Positions 10,689 to 23,815 of a stretch of 64,000 bases of DNA are shown in pieces; positions within the stretch are counted from its first letter, which is position 1; every line of letters begins with the position of its first letter. Made by a program: the position numbers and the translations under genes. The notes below the pieces were generated by a model, which was not told where the DNA came from, did no database searches, and worked only from the letters and a program-made list of their open reading frames with translations. The stretch comes from Phascolomyces articulosus (Eukaryota > Mucoromycota > Mucoromycetes > Mucorales > Lichtheimiaceae): positions 186,001 to 250,000 of the forward strand of contig JAIXMP010000028.1 of assembly GCA_025677815.1 (NCBI GenBank), given 5' to 3'.

Positions 10689-11241
10689 TGTGTTGCCAAT
10701 ACCAAGTTGCCTTTGTGTAAGTTCTGAATAGGCATGACCAGTTATAGCTATAGTTCCATAGAATGGAGCTGTGATTGTCATTATAAGTGGTAGGGTATGA
10801 AAGAGAGAAAAGGTTCAAGTAACTTTGTTCCTCCTGAGTTGTATAAGGTTCAAGATGCAGTAAAATAATTCGTTGCCATATTAGTCAAATATTAATGGTT
10901 TGCCTTTATGAGAAAATCATGCCTTGGCGAATGATAATATTTTAAAGTTGATTGACTCGAACTCTTGGTGCCGTATTGGTGCTTTATACCCATAATCAAA
11001 TCGATACTACATATAAGAAATTACTGTAGTTATGCATTTTTTATCAATGTGAAACATTGTGCATGACTGAAACAAGCTTTACCTATTTTATCTAATCTAT
11101 TTAAGTCGGTTGCTAAAATAGAAAAGCCTTCACAGAAAAAAAAAAGGACGCGACACTTTGGCATATTTTTTTCATATCTGTCAACAACCCAAAAACAACA
11201 ACCAAGCTTATTCAACAAAAAAATAGCCCCACTTGTACAGA
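10689..11241. other. Intergenic, no gene seen
   Basis: AT-rich spacer between the F-box pseudogene and the plus-strand oxygenase. It should contain the oxygenase promoter; no specific element could be assigned. Confidence 0.5.
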
Positions 11242-12356
11242 ATGAGTGACGCATTGGAATCACGCATTTTAAAAGCTGCTACAACAACCGCCATTGAGGA
11301 ATTACCCGAATTTCCAGACAACAAAAGTGATCTACCTTCTGACTATGAATACGATCCTAATGAGGAAGAGGAGATAGAAGAAGTCGAAGAGATTGACGAA
11401 AACGATCTATTAAAATACCTGGACGAACAAGAAAACCCACTTTACATTGCACAACGACTATTTTATAAAGAAGTCAATACAACAGCATCCCAAGCTACGT
11501 TTCCTACTTGGAAACTCGAGTGTCTTCCTTGTAAAACGATTGAAGATCTTTATGGCCATGGATGGGCTACTGTGGATGGTTTGATTGATTTAATGGTCCT
11601 TAAAGGTAAATGGATACATCTGTTACTAAGAATGGATATAGAATATAGATGAGGATACATTATTGCGAGAGATAATTGTTTATTTATATTCAGCACTACT
11701 ATAGGCGCTCGTGCTGAAGCAGAAAGTCTATCGAAAGAGGGAGCATTTACTCGAGCCAGTAACCTTGCAAATTCTGATGATCCATTCCGTGACCATACTG
11801 CACGGGATGATTGGATTACTTGGTATGCTTTTTATTATTGAACCAAAAAATAGATTGTCTTTGTAACATCAACAATTCCTTATTGAGTTACCATCATCAT
11901 TCTGCTCCTATTAGGCTCGATCCAACATCATCATCCGATAAAAAGAACCCACCCAATTTGCAAGCCATTTTGGATTTTTTCAATGGTCCCTTGCATCATG
12001 ATTTATCTCGCATGATTCGATTGCGAGGTAAGACAGAATACCAACTTGCCCATTATAAACCTGAAAATGGAGCAAGATATGAACGCCATCGAGATGCATT
12101 TCCTACGGATGATCCAGAAGATACACAACAACGTCGCGTTACAGCCATCATGTATTTAAATCCAGGATGGACGCAACGGGATGGTGGTGAATTGAAAATA
12201 TATGGCCAAGCTGATGGACATGGTTTGATAGATGCAGCAGATAGAACTGTTCCTCCCATGTTGGGTCGATTGGTCATTTTCCTAAGTGGTGTAGTTGATC
12301 ATGCTGTATTACCTTCCAACATGGATAGATATGCTTTAACGGCATGGATGCGATAA
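11242..12356 (+). CDS. 2-oxoglutarate/Fe(II)-dependent oxygenase, prolyl-hydroxylase-like
   Basis: Three exons: 11242-11605, 11705-11822 and 11915-12356 (GTAAAT...TAG and GTATGC...TAG introns, phases agree), giving 307 residues from MSDALESRI. The N-terminus is acidic (a Glu-rich run around residues 35-53). The catalytic double-stranded beta-helix lies in the last exon: H219-x-D221 in RYERHRDAFP, distal His290 in GVVDHAVLP, and Arg299 nine residues later (MDRYALTAWMR) to bind 2-oxoglutarate. Spacing matches the EGLN/P4H superfamily. The PGWTQRDGGELKIYG loop is typical of small PHD-like enzymes. The substrate cannot be told from sequence; candidates are protein prolyl residues as in oxygen sensing or translation control. 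No signal peptide is visible, so it is probably cytosolic or nuclear. Confidence 0.9.
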
Positions 12357-15300
12357 TAATGTATAATATGTATGATAATAATAAAAGGACAGGAGGATTG
12401 AAAATACAAAATACAAAAAACGAGAATTTTTTAGAGCTGCAAAAGATAATATATAGGAATACTAATGGTTTCATAGTTTGGATAGGAGGAAGATTATATT
12501 ATTAAGAATATTTTTCCATAAACAAAAAAAATTGTTTTATTATTAGCGGCAAAATTGAAAATATGGTATCCACGGGTATTAAAGATTTTGTACGGTCTAG
12601 TGGTGATATTTGTTTGAAACGAAGTGATAAAGAAAAATACAATATTGTATGAGTGGAAACAGAAAGAGAGATAAGATATGGTAACTAGAAAGGGAAATCA
12701 CGCATCACTGGCTGTTTTTGGCAAGTAAAAGTAATACCAGATCTGAAATGTTGGTTGTACTGGTAGGAAAAATAGCCGAAAAAAATGCAGCCGTACTTAA
12801 AAAAAAAATTTGTAATACAACTTATATGAGGAAGTGATGCTTGTTATGACGTATTAGGAAAGAATACAAGAGAGAGAGAAAAAGGGAAAGAATGGTTACG
12901 TAACAAAATAATAAAGTAAAATGATATTCCTGGTGCGCGTAGCATTAGGAGGAGGTTTATTATATATGTTCTATGTTATAGAAGAACCAATAAAAAGAAT
13001 ACAGAGGTATGGAGTCCAACTTCTCTCAGGATAGAATGAAGGGACGATGACTAAATATTATAGAACGAATTTGTGAAATATAGACCGAAATGTGTCAACG
13101 AAAATGAAAAGCTTATTAATCAATCGAAAAATCATAATCTAATCGAATTTCATAGATTAGTAATCGATTTTTCTTTTTACCACTTTTATATGCTATCTAA
13201 CTAGTTAAAAATATATCCCTTATATAAAGTGATCAGCTTATATTTGCAATTATTACCAATTTATAAATATAAAAGGAATAGTATAACAGTATATATTATC
13301 CATAACGACGAGCTATTAGTATTATTTACGTAGTAGAAAGAAGAATAATAGCAAGTAAATCTTCAAGCACAGTTGCTAGTAAGTACCAACAATGTATTAC
13401 AATATTAAGACGAATAGTATTCCCATGATATAATCAAAATAGTATATAAATCCAAGATTCATAATTGCCAAAAACGATGTTAGGAGAAACTAGTATAAAT
13501 ATCACCAAGATCTTGTGCATCCTGTAGTACTTCCACGAGACAAATTGAAAAAGAAACTTTTTTGTTGTTATACATTGTGGAAAAAATCGGTACAGTATGA
13601 AGCGGTGTATTATATAACCCAAATGGGATGAAACGGTACAATGTTTGCACATCTTGGAACAACTATTCACTGTATGTGCTACCTTAATTACTTAGTTACC
13701 ACCACTCTATCTACTATATAAATATTATAATACCCAGTACTTTGGGAGAGGAAGTAGGTTTACTCAATAGTAAATATCGATTTTTTCCCCTTTGGTTAGT
13801 GTGAAAGTGAGAGAGTGAATCATACATTATTATGGAAAGCAACATTAACTGAATTAACTTATTATCTTGTCTATAGTAAAATTTATATTATATAATAACT
13901 TAGTAGGGATAAATCAACATAACCGGAAATAAGGGCGTGAGAGTGTCAAGGGAAAGTATTGGAATTTGGTGTGAAAACTTTTTTATTGTTTGCTATAAAT
14001 CTAAAAATTGATTATACTACTTAAGATATGACTCTGTCGTGAGTCGTGTACAACCTGAAATAACTTTAATCGCCATGGGAGAAGTGTTGGTATAAGGAAA
14101 TCAATATTAACAAATCAATGGCAGCGAGTAGATCATTTACAGTTATATATATCTTTAATCTATATATTATTCGAAAGCCAAATCATTTACATAGCTTTCC
14201 TTCTGAAATGCTTCATCTCGTATATCTTTCTTTTATCCCCAATTACTTTCTTCTTACATAGAAAAAGAATAGATTATGACGGATCATAAACTTAAATTAT
14301 AAAGTAATCATTCATAAGCTACCTTGTTTTCATCCTAATATCTACCTATCTATTTCTTTATGTGATTTCAACGAGTGATTCGAGAATGATTTAACATGTA
14401 GGAATGTATATATTATGAGTTACATTCTTCTTACCAAGGTAATCTCAAATTCACTTCGTGTGATAGAAACAGTGAAATACAAGGTTCAGCAATAAAGTTT
14501 CTAGTATGACTTTAGTACTGACAAAAAAGTATTTATTCTGAAAGATGGGGGTCGTTAAAGAAGTTGTTTGTATCTCTCTATCTACATTATACTTTTTGTT
14601 AAGAGCGCGACTATAGTTTTAACATTCGTGAGGACCAATAGAATAAAAGAATCGAGACAACGATCGGCATTTTTTATGGTGCCTGGTGCGGAAACAAAAA
14701 CTTTAACTTTTATGTGCCCAACGATGGAGTAACCTTAAAATATACCTTTAAAAAACACAGCTTTATTGTCTAAAGTATAAAGTTATATAGTCTAATAAAG
14801 TGTTTGACATCTTCCGCGCGAAATAAAAAAAAATAGATATTAGACCTCAGTTATTATTTTATATTACCTCTATTGGTTCAAATTGTCAATTAAGGTATAT
14901 ATTAGCACTAAAATAAAATTACATTGAAAACGCTTAAAAAAAAACTCGTGTATGAGTTACCTCATTTGCTAGATGATTCTATACGGATTATCATACTTTC
15001 ATCATTATAATTATTATTTTTGAGAGGATTTATTATTAATTAATACTATTTTTAATATTTACATCTTGACACGAGAAGGAGAAGAGTCATTCATAAAAAA
15101 CAAACGATGAAGAATCTAAAAACAAAAAAGTTTTATTTGTTTTTCTGTCAACAAAATTATTGACTTTATTTGATTGTTGGATGTTTAATCACCACCATGT
15201 CTAATTACTTGATTAAGAACTAGAAAAATCGTTTTCCCTTTTCAAATATTACAATCTTCCTCGGTACCATTAATAATATGGCAGTTTCTCCGCATTCTTT

Positions 15301-17047
15301 TATATATAAATAATATATCTTCTTATCCCCACCTTTTTTTGTTGTTACTCATTTGAATCTAACGAATACAAATGACGCCATGTTTACCCACATTTTTTTA
15401 CTATTTTAGTTCGTGTCTTTAGTGAAAAAAAAATGCTTATAATTTTATGTTATAACTATTTATGATCCATGATGAAAATTTTGAATTTTGTTCAAGGGTG
15501 AAAAATAATATATATATATATAAAGTTCAATTATGAGTTTATCGATTCAATCTATATAATAATATATATCACACATCTTCAACATGATGGTATCACAATT
15601 GGCAGGAAGGAAAAAAGAATGTGAGTCAATATTTAAATGAGTGAGAACTTAAAACACACATATTTTAACCCAAAATTCGGGACATGTGCAGAATTGAGAA
15701 TAGTTTCAATTTTACTTTTTTATAACCACAAAATAAGAAAACCATCATTTTCTTCATTATCATTCTGTGCTAGTAGACTTTTGATATTGGTTAGTGTCGT
15801 ATGTAGATCCATTCTATCTAAAAAAATGTGGATCTTTACAACAATAACAAGAACCATGGCTGAATTCCCCTTTTTTTTTTTCATTGGTGTACAATTGGTG
15901 GACAAGGGAAAAAACAACAGAAAAAAGGAAACCAAATACACGTTTTCTGTAACTTTTTGAGATAATTTATTCTCTCATTCTTTCTGTTTTTCTTATAGGT
16001 TAAAACCCGATGCAATGAAATACTGTGTAATATAGGCTGAGCCTCACTCTTTCTCACCATCAACAAAATAGTATTTTTTATTTTCTTTGGGCTTTTTTTT
16101 ATTATAATTGATAATTCGGATCAATCTAAAGGTTTTAAAGCGGATTCTATATCGTTTATTTTGGGGGAGAGTGTGATAGTGAAGAAAAAGAAAATATTTT
16201 GGGCTTATCAAGTTTCTATACAAAATTTTGTGAAAACAAGTCGGTTTTACTATGGTCACTAATTATAAGAAGTTTTTTTTTCCATGACAACACATTTTAT
16301 TATTATTTGGTAGTGCTACATGTGATACGAATTTAACAAGATCGTCCATCAATCCATCACCATCAGTATTCTTCTTCTTGTTATTCTTATTATATAGGTT
16401 AATTAACTGTTAAGGAACTAATCAAGATGCTTATTGTGTGTGGATAAAGGTTCTTTTTGTTATACGTTACAAAGAATATCTGTTATGGTTCAAAAGAGAC
16501 AAGTTTAAATAGAAAGTGAACCAAAGATAGGGTATTTCACTACCTTCTCAGAATAATTTATTATAGTACTTATAGTTAGCAACATATGTGAATAAGCTTG
16601 TGTATATGTGTATGTATCAATTCTATTCCTTATAGTTTTTTTAGTGAACCAGCTTCTTCCATATTTTATGGGGGGTGTTTTACCTGTGCCACATTCACAA
16701 AAAAAAAAAAAAAAAAGACGACCGGGATAAAATTCCCAGTTGGTGGCACAGAACATAAAGTTGTTTATAACAAAGCCCACTTTTTGCTTCCCAAAAATGA
16801 TAATCATGAACGTTGGGTACAGACAAATAATTAACACACCCAAAACATTTTTGGTTTCTCTTTTCTCTCTCTTTCTTTCTTTCCTTCTTTAACTTTTTTG
16901 TATATTATTAAAATAACTTTTTTTTTTTTCACGAAAAACCAATATTCAATACAACAAAATATCACGAAGCAACAATAATAATACCGAGATCACCACCAAT
17001 ACACTTTTATTTGTCCACCCAATCTATCTTTATAAAGTGTGCAAGTG
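12357..17047. other. 4.7-kb gene-free AT-rich stretch
   Basis: Very AT-rich DNA with many short A/T runs and a (TA)n tract near 15,511-15,523. Short open frames (for example 13434-13670 and 15637-15960) show no motif and low-complexity composition. The final part is the promoter side of the arrestin gene. I see nothing else here. Confidence 0.6.
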
Positions 17048-20000
17048 ATGAAAGATAATTTTGAACATGTCGAAATTGAACCGGAACATTGTTACATTGA
17101 CTTTATTGGTCCACCAAAACCAGACGGCATGAGTCGAGCATTAAAGGGAAATGTCAAGTTGACACTTTCCAAAGCCGTCAAGATACGTAGTATTCATATC
17201 AAATTCAAGGGATATGGACGTATTTGTTTAAAAAATTCCGGAGGGACCGTGCTCGATGTGGAAACCAATTTATTACCAAAGATCAAGGCACCATTATTAG
17301 TCGATAATAAAAAAACATTTCAGTTACCGGCGGGGGATCATTCTATTCCTTGGGAATTGGATATTCCTAATGTTTATCCGCGTTCTTTGATGATCAAACG
17401 TGCTTCGATTCATTACAAGGTCGAATTAGCCATTTCTTTGGGTATTGGTAAAAAGGCTATCACAGCAGAATATCCTATTGTGATTTTGCGTCATTTACTA
17501 CCCTGTAAAGAATTATCTCCTTTGGTAGGATCGCGCATGTATCGTCATACCGTGCCTGGAAAATTTCATTATGAAATTGATTGTCCAAGAATTGTTTGTC
17601 TTGAACAAGGATCCATGCCCGTTTCCGTGAAATATTTATGTATTGCCAATCAAAAACCTGTTGTGTCTGTAAGGACTCAATTATTACAAGTCGAATTTTA
17701 TAGGTAAATAGGAATGATTATATAACCGAAGGAGAAAAGAAAAAGCTTTTTTTTTTGGGATTTTTCAGCCTCCATTTGGGGGGAGAGAAAGAAGAAAGAA
17801 AAACTCTAATTTTAATTTTCTTTTTTTAAAAAAAGGTGTGAAACCATTCCAAAGTCGGATGCCAATTTGGAAATTATGGGCAAAGATGTTCAATCCAACG
17901 TATTTGGTCAACGTTATGCAGATGCTATGCGATCCAATCCAAAATGTGTTAAATTTACGCGTCGTAAAGGTTCAGCTTTTACACATTCAGTGGAAGACAA
18001 TACCGTATCAGCCTGGAAACAACCTGTTGTCTTGCGTCATGAATTGGATGAATTATTAACTAATGGTATCGAATCACCTATCGTCACCGTCTATCATCAA
18101 TTAGAAATCCTTTTTCAATTTGGTCAAAAATATGATGTCATACGTGCCAAAGTACCAGTTATTGTGACATCGCTACCTTATATCAAAGACAGCAACAATG
18201 AGCCAGTATCACCTATCAATGGTCCTCCTCAATTGATGCAAAGTCTTGGACATGATCAAGAAACAATTCCTAAATACCGTATGGAAACATTACCTCATTT
18301 TGCACCTACGCGCGTTACAGTGGATGGACAACATAGTAGTAATAAAAATAATAGTAAAGGATATCGACGTACATCAACAGCAACTTCATCCGATGATACC
18401 TCTTCGACTTCATCTATCGCTCCAGATATTGCACGTGAAAGAAGTATATTTATGGGTGTCCGTGAGCGGGCATTGAGTATGAGTATTGGCAATAGCAAGC
18501 CAACTATTATTGCACCACCTTCACGTGCTGGACCGGGATTGCAATTATCTGTCGCTGCTTCTAGCATTAACCTCAGCACACCATATCAACCACAAGATCC
18601 ACAACAAAATGCCACTGCTAGCAACGATAGTAAGAATGATCATCCACCAGCATCACCTTCTCTTTCTCTTTCTGCTTTTGGAGAACCCAAAACTATTCGT
18701 CGATCAGCTTCAGCTACCAATCTTAGCATGTCAAGTAGAAGTCAAATACATTCACCTATGCATTCACCTATCTCATCCGCTCATGATCAACAACAACAGC
18801 AACAATTGTTACAACAGCAAATGATGCAAATGCAACCACCACAACGTCCTAGACGATCTCCTATGCGGCGTCCGATACCCAATCTTGCTGTCAATACGGA
18901 TTTAGCCAATAGTTGGGTGTATCGTGGTCCCATGTCTGATGATATTTTAAGTGTTGCTTCATCTCGTCATGGTAGTGTGGCCAGTTCCGAAGCATTACCT
19001 GTTGTGGATCGTAACTTTTTACGTAGTAAAGCAGTATGGATGAACCGATTTGAAACCAACAGTAATCAGCATTACCAGCATCAACAACAATTACAACAGC
19101 ATCCTCGATATCATCAGCAAATGTCATATCATAATCCACCCTCTTCGGGTACCTCTAGCATTTCATTAAGTCGTGCAGCACCTAGTTCAGGTATTATCAA
19201 TGGTCGATCCAACCATAATGCGGTACCTACCTCATCATCAACACAAAGACCAGGTGGACGTCAACAACAACAGCCAGGAGCACCACCATTAGCACCTCTA
19301 CCACCACCACCTGTTCCTGCTTTTGCACGTGTCGTCGATCCATGGTTACAAGTATTAAATCAAGAATATGAAAATGACAGTGATGAGGATGGATTATATG
19401 GAGATGACGAAATGTCAGTATCAACCATGGATGCTACCAGTTTGAGTTCAGTCACGACGGGATCGGGACCGGATGATCAATCCCTTTTATCACGACCTCC
19501 ATCACCTATTTATTCGCCAGCACCCGGTTTACCGGGTGCTATTGCACTTCGTCCTCAACAAGCAAGTCCTGTATCTCTTGTTGAAGAATCTTTTGCATGT
19601 TCACCTCATAGTGTATCGGCTAATTCAGTACCTTATACCGTGGCATCCTCCAATGTATTATCACCACGGACAAGTTATGCTTTATATCGCCAACGTTTGA
19701 CGCGTGCTCCTCCATTGCCTCCTCCAGCCATTCCATTGCCAGAAGAACCACCAACCATCGCCACACCTCCTTTACCTGTATCCTCTACTGCCGCATCAAC
19801 CTCAAATCATCATCATACCAGTAGTCAAGGTGAAAATTATTCAGTGGATGTACACAATCATTATTTACGAGCAGAATTACCACCTTTACCACCTTCTGAA
19901 GATGATGAGGAACATGAATATGATGAAGAAGAGGATGTATTGGAAAGAACTGGTTCAAGGTATTTTGATGATAGTGATGAAGAAGTAAATGCAGCCATAC

Positions 20001-20200
20001 ATAATCATCCACCACCACCGCTTCCAACAGCAGCTGTATGTACATGTCCACAACATGGGCATGTCATGTTAGTCCCTCCTCCTCATCATTCTCAACCTCA
20101 AACAGTGAAAAAGGAACAACAACCAGAACCTGAAACACCACCTCAATTACCTCGTTTATCGCTTGGTTCTACTTTTTCTGCTTCTTTAAATTTGAATTAA
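17048..20200 (+). CDS. Arrestin-domain protein (alpha-arrestin-like trafficking adaptor)
   Basis: Two exons, 17048-17703 and 17836-20200 (132-nt intron GTAAAT...AAG), give 1006 residues. An arrestin N domain occupies about residues 1-170 (VKLTLSKAVKIRSIHIKFKG; RASIHYKVELAISLG). An arrestin C domain spans about 175-375 (PVVLRHELDELL; SPIVTVYHQLEILFQFG). The remaining 630 residues are disordered: Ser-rich, poly-Gln near 19,080, proline-rich clusters, and acidic patches (SEDDEEHEYDEEEDV). Fungal alpha-arrestins recruit Rsp5-type ubiquitin ligases to membrane transporters for endocytosis, usually through PPxY motifs. I find no exact PPxY here; RPPSPIY is the nearest. The start is the first ATG of the frame; a GTG lies 9 nt upstream. 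It may act in nutrient or pH sensing, but that is inference. Confidence 0.9.
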
Positions 20201-22384
20201 TTTTTCTCTTTTTTTTTTTGTATTTATTTCGTTTTTCATGTCCAAATTCTCTTTATTTCTTATACAGCAATTCTGTTTATTTTTAGCGATGGCTAATGAT
20301 TATACACACATTCCCACGCACACTTTTACTATACACTACAACATCAGGCTTATTTACTCTATACACTCAATTCCCTTCATTCGCACTACTATTTACTACG
20401 TTTCATACATTCTTTTTTTTTTTTATTTGTTCAATATTCACCCATCCATCTAAACCCAAATTCCATTCTCATAATTTTTTTGTTCTTTTTTTTTTATTAT
20501 TCGTGTACCTATTGTATTTCTTCTTTTTTTCCCCTTTACGCACACATGCACACGCCATTTCGCTCATATAAAAACGATTCACTTACATTATTTCTTTGTA
20601 TATCAGTATTTTTTATGACCAAAAAATAAAATAAAATGTAGACTCTGTTTTTTTTTATAAATGTTTGTTTCCCCTCTATTTTCTCGTAAAACATTATATG
20701 TATAAGGTTGTGTCTTAGAATGGATAATGGTTATTATATTTTTATATATGCTACAGGGAAAGAAAGAAACGTATCATTTCTATCAATATTGACATTGTTT
20801 TTCTTAATCTTTTAGAGCGTGTTCGGATGGGCAAAAAAAAACATTTCTGGAAAAAAGGGTCCGTCCAAACACGCTCTTTAATCTTGAGATTCGGCATGAA
20901 TTGTTAATCCAATCCATATTTATTTCTTTTATTCGCGTTGATATATATATATACATCCAGTATGTATTTAGTTTTCAAAAAATAAAAACAGTGGTTGTTT
21001 TTTCCCTCATACATCATTCAATATACAGCACTCCCAAGTTGTCATTTCATTTTATAAAGTTACCTTTTTCTTTTTTTTCTTTTATTTGAGGTAATTACAC
21101 ATATTCGGCTAAAGACATATTTTTATATACATAAACCAGTGTGAAGGCCATCCTTGGTGTTGATAATCAAACACGTTCAATATTTTAGATGCTGTTAAGA
21201 TCAATAATACTTCGCACTTGCCTACTTATTGAAAACATTCAACAGTTATACATAGAAAAAATTCGCTGTTCCCGTATTAGATTTGTGCGTTATTTCCCAT
21301 AGTATATAAGACATAATACTTCACAAACTGTACATAATATTGGGATTCATGGAAATGACAGCACAGTCAATTATGACAAGATTCATTCATTTTTTTTTGT
21401 ATATAGCGGATAAGAAGTGTTGCAAAAAAAAAAAATAGACTAATTCAGATTTGTTTCCTTGTTCTTCATCTCTTGATATTAACACCCTTTTTGCCTGACT
21501 ATATAAAGACACCTGTACACCCTTTAACCAAAGATCATGAATTCAAACACGAAATAGTTTCAGTTATTTTGTCGTAGGATATGGATGAAGGACTTTTCCA
21601 TCTATACACTAATGGTGTTTCATTATATTCATTATCCCTCTTCAATTTTATTATAAACTTTTGATACATAAGTATGTAATTGTTCATGTTTTATGTCGAA
21701 GAATATTTATTTATTTTATTAGTACAATCTCAGCCATCAATATTGTAGTCGCACTCAATTCCTCAGTCAATACACTTCATGACATAAACCACCTAATTTT
21801 TTGTATTGCCCTTGTTTTGTGTTTTACTAGAAATTAGTAAACAAAGCAAGTTTTTCTTTATTGTTTCATATGTCCGCGTATATATATGGATCTATAAAGT
21901 GTAGGTTATTCTTTTTGTAAAGTTTGACACCCTTCAATTATTTATAAAATTTAGCAATTTCTGGTTCGTTTTCTGATAAAGTGGATAGTAAAATTGACAC
22001 ACATAATAAAGCGTGAAGATGTTTATTTGCCTTGTTGAAATTTAATGAAACACTTTTTTTTGGATCCATCATTGAGACTTTTTTTCCCATAAAGATATGC
22101 TGGATCGAGTATTTGTTCCAACCATTAATCAAGTCGATGATATACTTTAAAGGGCATCTATTCAAATTTAGTTTCTGTATAAGACTTTAAACTCTGTTGC
22201 TAATAAGAACCTTATTGAAGAAACCATGTAATAATTGAGCTCAAAAATAGTTTTTTCCATATATTACGTTGCTTCAATTTCGTATGGACCAATGCTTTCT
22301 TTTTCTTTTTTCAAAGAGCATCCGTTATTTGCAAAACAGATTAGCTGTCAAATTATAACAAAGGAAATATTCTAAAAGCACTCC
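20201..22384. other. Gene-free stretch with one tiny foldback element
   Basis: This holds the T-rich 3' flank of the arrestin gene, then AT-rich spacer up to the CACTA transposon. Apart from the 66-bp inverted-repeat element at 20812-20877, I see no gene or repeat that I can support. Confidence 0.6.
20812..20877. mobile_element. 66-bp MITE-like foldback with 8-bp flanking repeat
   Basis: Arms AGAGCGTGTTCGGATGGG (20814-20831) and the reverse complement of 20860-20877 (AGAGCGTGTTTGGACGGA) pair with only three mismatches, all transitions. The element is flanked by identical 8-bp repeats TTAATCTT at 20804-20811 and 20878-20885. An 8-bp duplication is typical of hAT-type insertion. Its size leaves no coding capacity, so it would be a non-autonomous relic or minimal hairpin element. 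The left end carries two extra T residues relative to the right. Confidence 0.6.
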
Positions 22385-22387
22385 ATT

Positions 22388-22512
22388 CACTGTAAAAAAG
22401 GGTTTTCCTGAATTTCTTCGTAATTTTCCTGATTTCAGGAAAAAAATTAGAAAAACCCCAACATCATGATTTTTCAGGAAAAATAAACCTTTAGTTTCCT
22501 GAAAACAAGAAA
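22388..22512 (+). repeat. Left terminal and subterminal repeats of the CACTA element
   Basis: Starts with the terminal CACTGTAAAAAA and then carries several TTTCCTGA or TCAGGAAA motifs. One is the palindrome CCTGATTTCAGG at 22428-22439. In CACTA elements such subterminal motifs are binding sites for an element-encoded protein; that role is inferred here. Confidence 0.75.
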
Positions 22513-22662
22513 TTTTTTTCAAGCGTGGGTCACACAAGCCTAGCTTCGGACGGACCAGTTATCCGAACCGAAATGTCTCAACTATTATGTTTGAAAGTAA
22601 CTACTAAATGTTTATTAACAATACTAATAACGTATTCTTCTCATTTTCAATCATCATCATTT

Positions 22663-23815
22663 TTAGTTACGTCTTTTTCTTCCTGATGGCTGGTTTTCTC
22701 CAAAGTCTATTATATAGAGTTCTTTTTTAGTATATATTCCAAGAAAGATATAGTAAAAAATAAATTGCAGTTGTATGAATACAAGAACTGAAGAATATAT
22801 ACCCACCCTCAGTAGAACGACGCTTAGTTCCAGAAGGAACCAATGGTTCAGGTACTGCACTGGTCTCAATTTCATCTTCGCTGCTTTCAAATAAATTGAG
22901 ACCCTCCTCCTCGTCTTCATCTCCTTCTTCTTGACAACGTTCTTGCTGTCTTTCTTCGGGTTCTTGACGATCCTCCATTTCGTCATGCTCATGTTGTTGG
23001 AGTGGCTCATTTTCCTGTTGTCGCTGATCTTGTTGATTCTCACTGGCCATAATTCTCCTCTTTTCTCTTTTTGAGCAGGCACCTCTCTTTCGGTCCCAAA
23101 ATAGAGAAAGGATTCTGTTGGAACCCCAGTTTCTTTTGCATGCTGCCAAAGGAACAAAGTTGACACATTGTCGTTCCAACTTGATACAGCCAGTTTGAAC
23201 CTCTTCTGCCATGGTTACCCATGACATCTGCAGTACCTCCTTGTCTGTTTTTCCTTTAACTATGGTATTAATGATGATTTTGGCACGCTGCTCGAGATTA
23301 TCAATCATAAGCTCCTCGTCGAAAAGAGTCATATCCACGTTATGTTTAGCTCCTATGGCGTGACAAAGCTGGGTGATTTCATCCATTGAAAACTTCTTCT
23401 TTGGTGGAACTTGTCGTTGGTATTTGCCAGTGTCGATTTTAACGCCTTTGAAGATAGGAGCAGGTCCAAATTCGTCAACAGGTTGCTTGCTAAGCTTATC
23501 TTCCAAACGCTCGATTTTTCTTCCAAGTTTTTCGATTGTTTTATTACTTTGCTCTACTATTTTGGAAAGATGCTTGACCGAATTGACTAATGCACCTACT
23601 GAGTGATTTACACCACCTAATGATTCATTCAAACGGTTACACGTGCGTGTAAATTTTGTTTCAATAGATTCACCGGCATTGTGTCTTCTAGAAGTAGTAG
23701 CATGATTGCCAGGGGAGCGAAACGATGGAGAGCGGGTATAAGTATAAATTATAGGTGAAATGGGTGAAGAGTTGATTATGTCACTATCGTGCATTGTAAT
23801 AATATAAATAGTCAA
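22663..23815 (-). CDS. Accessory protein of the CACTA element (coiled coil, basic core, acidic tail)
   Basis: Two exons, 23815-22807 and 22706-22663, joined at a GTGGGT...TAG intron, give 350 residues (343 if the second ATG at 23794 is used). Order: a Ser/Pro/Thr-rich N-terminus; a predicted coiled coil at about 65-105 (LSKIVEQSNKTIEKLGRKIE); a central block with DMTLFDEELMIDNLEQRAK and LERQCVNFVPLAACKRNW, including Cys and Trp residues; and a basic stretch (KREKRRI). After that come a Gln/Glu-rich acidic region and a C-terminal basic cluster (KRRST...GRKRRN) resembling a bipartite nuclear signal. CACTA elements often carry a second gene for subterminal-repeat binding; this may be that gene, but I recognise no family. 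The frame is intact, unlike its neighbour. Confidence 0.7.

Noticed and set aside
20238..20571. Hydrophobic Phe/Tyr-rich frames after the arrestin gene
   Set aside because: They come from T-rich 3' flank DNA; a membrane-protein look is expected from poly-T and is not evidence of a gene.
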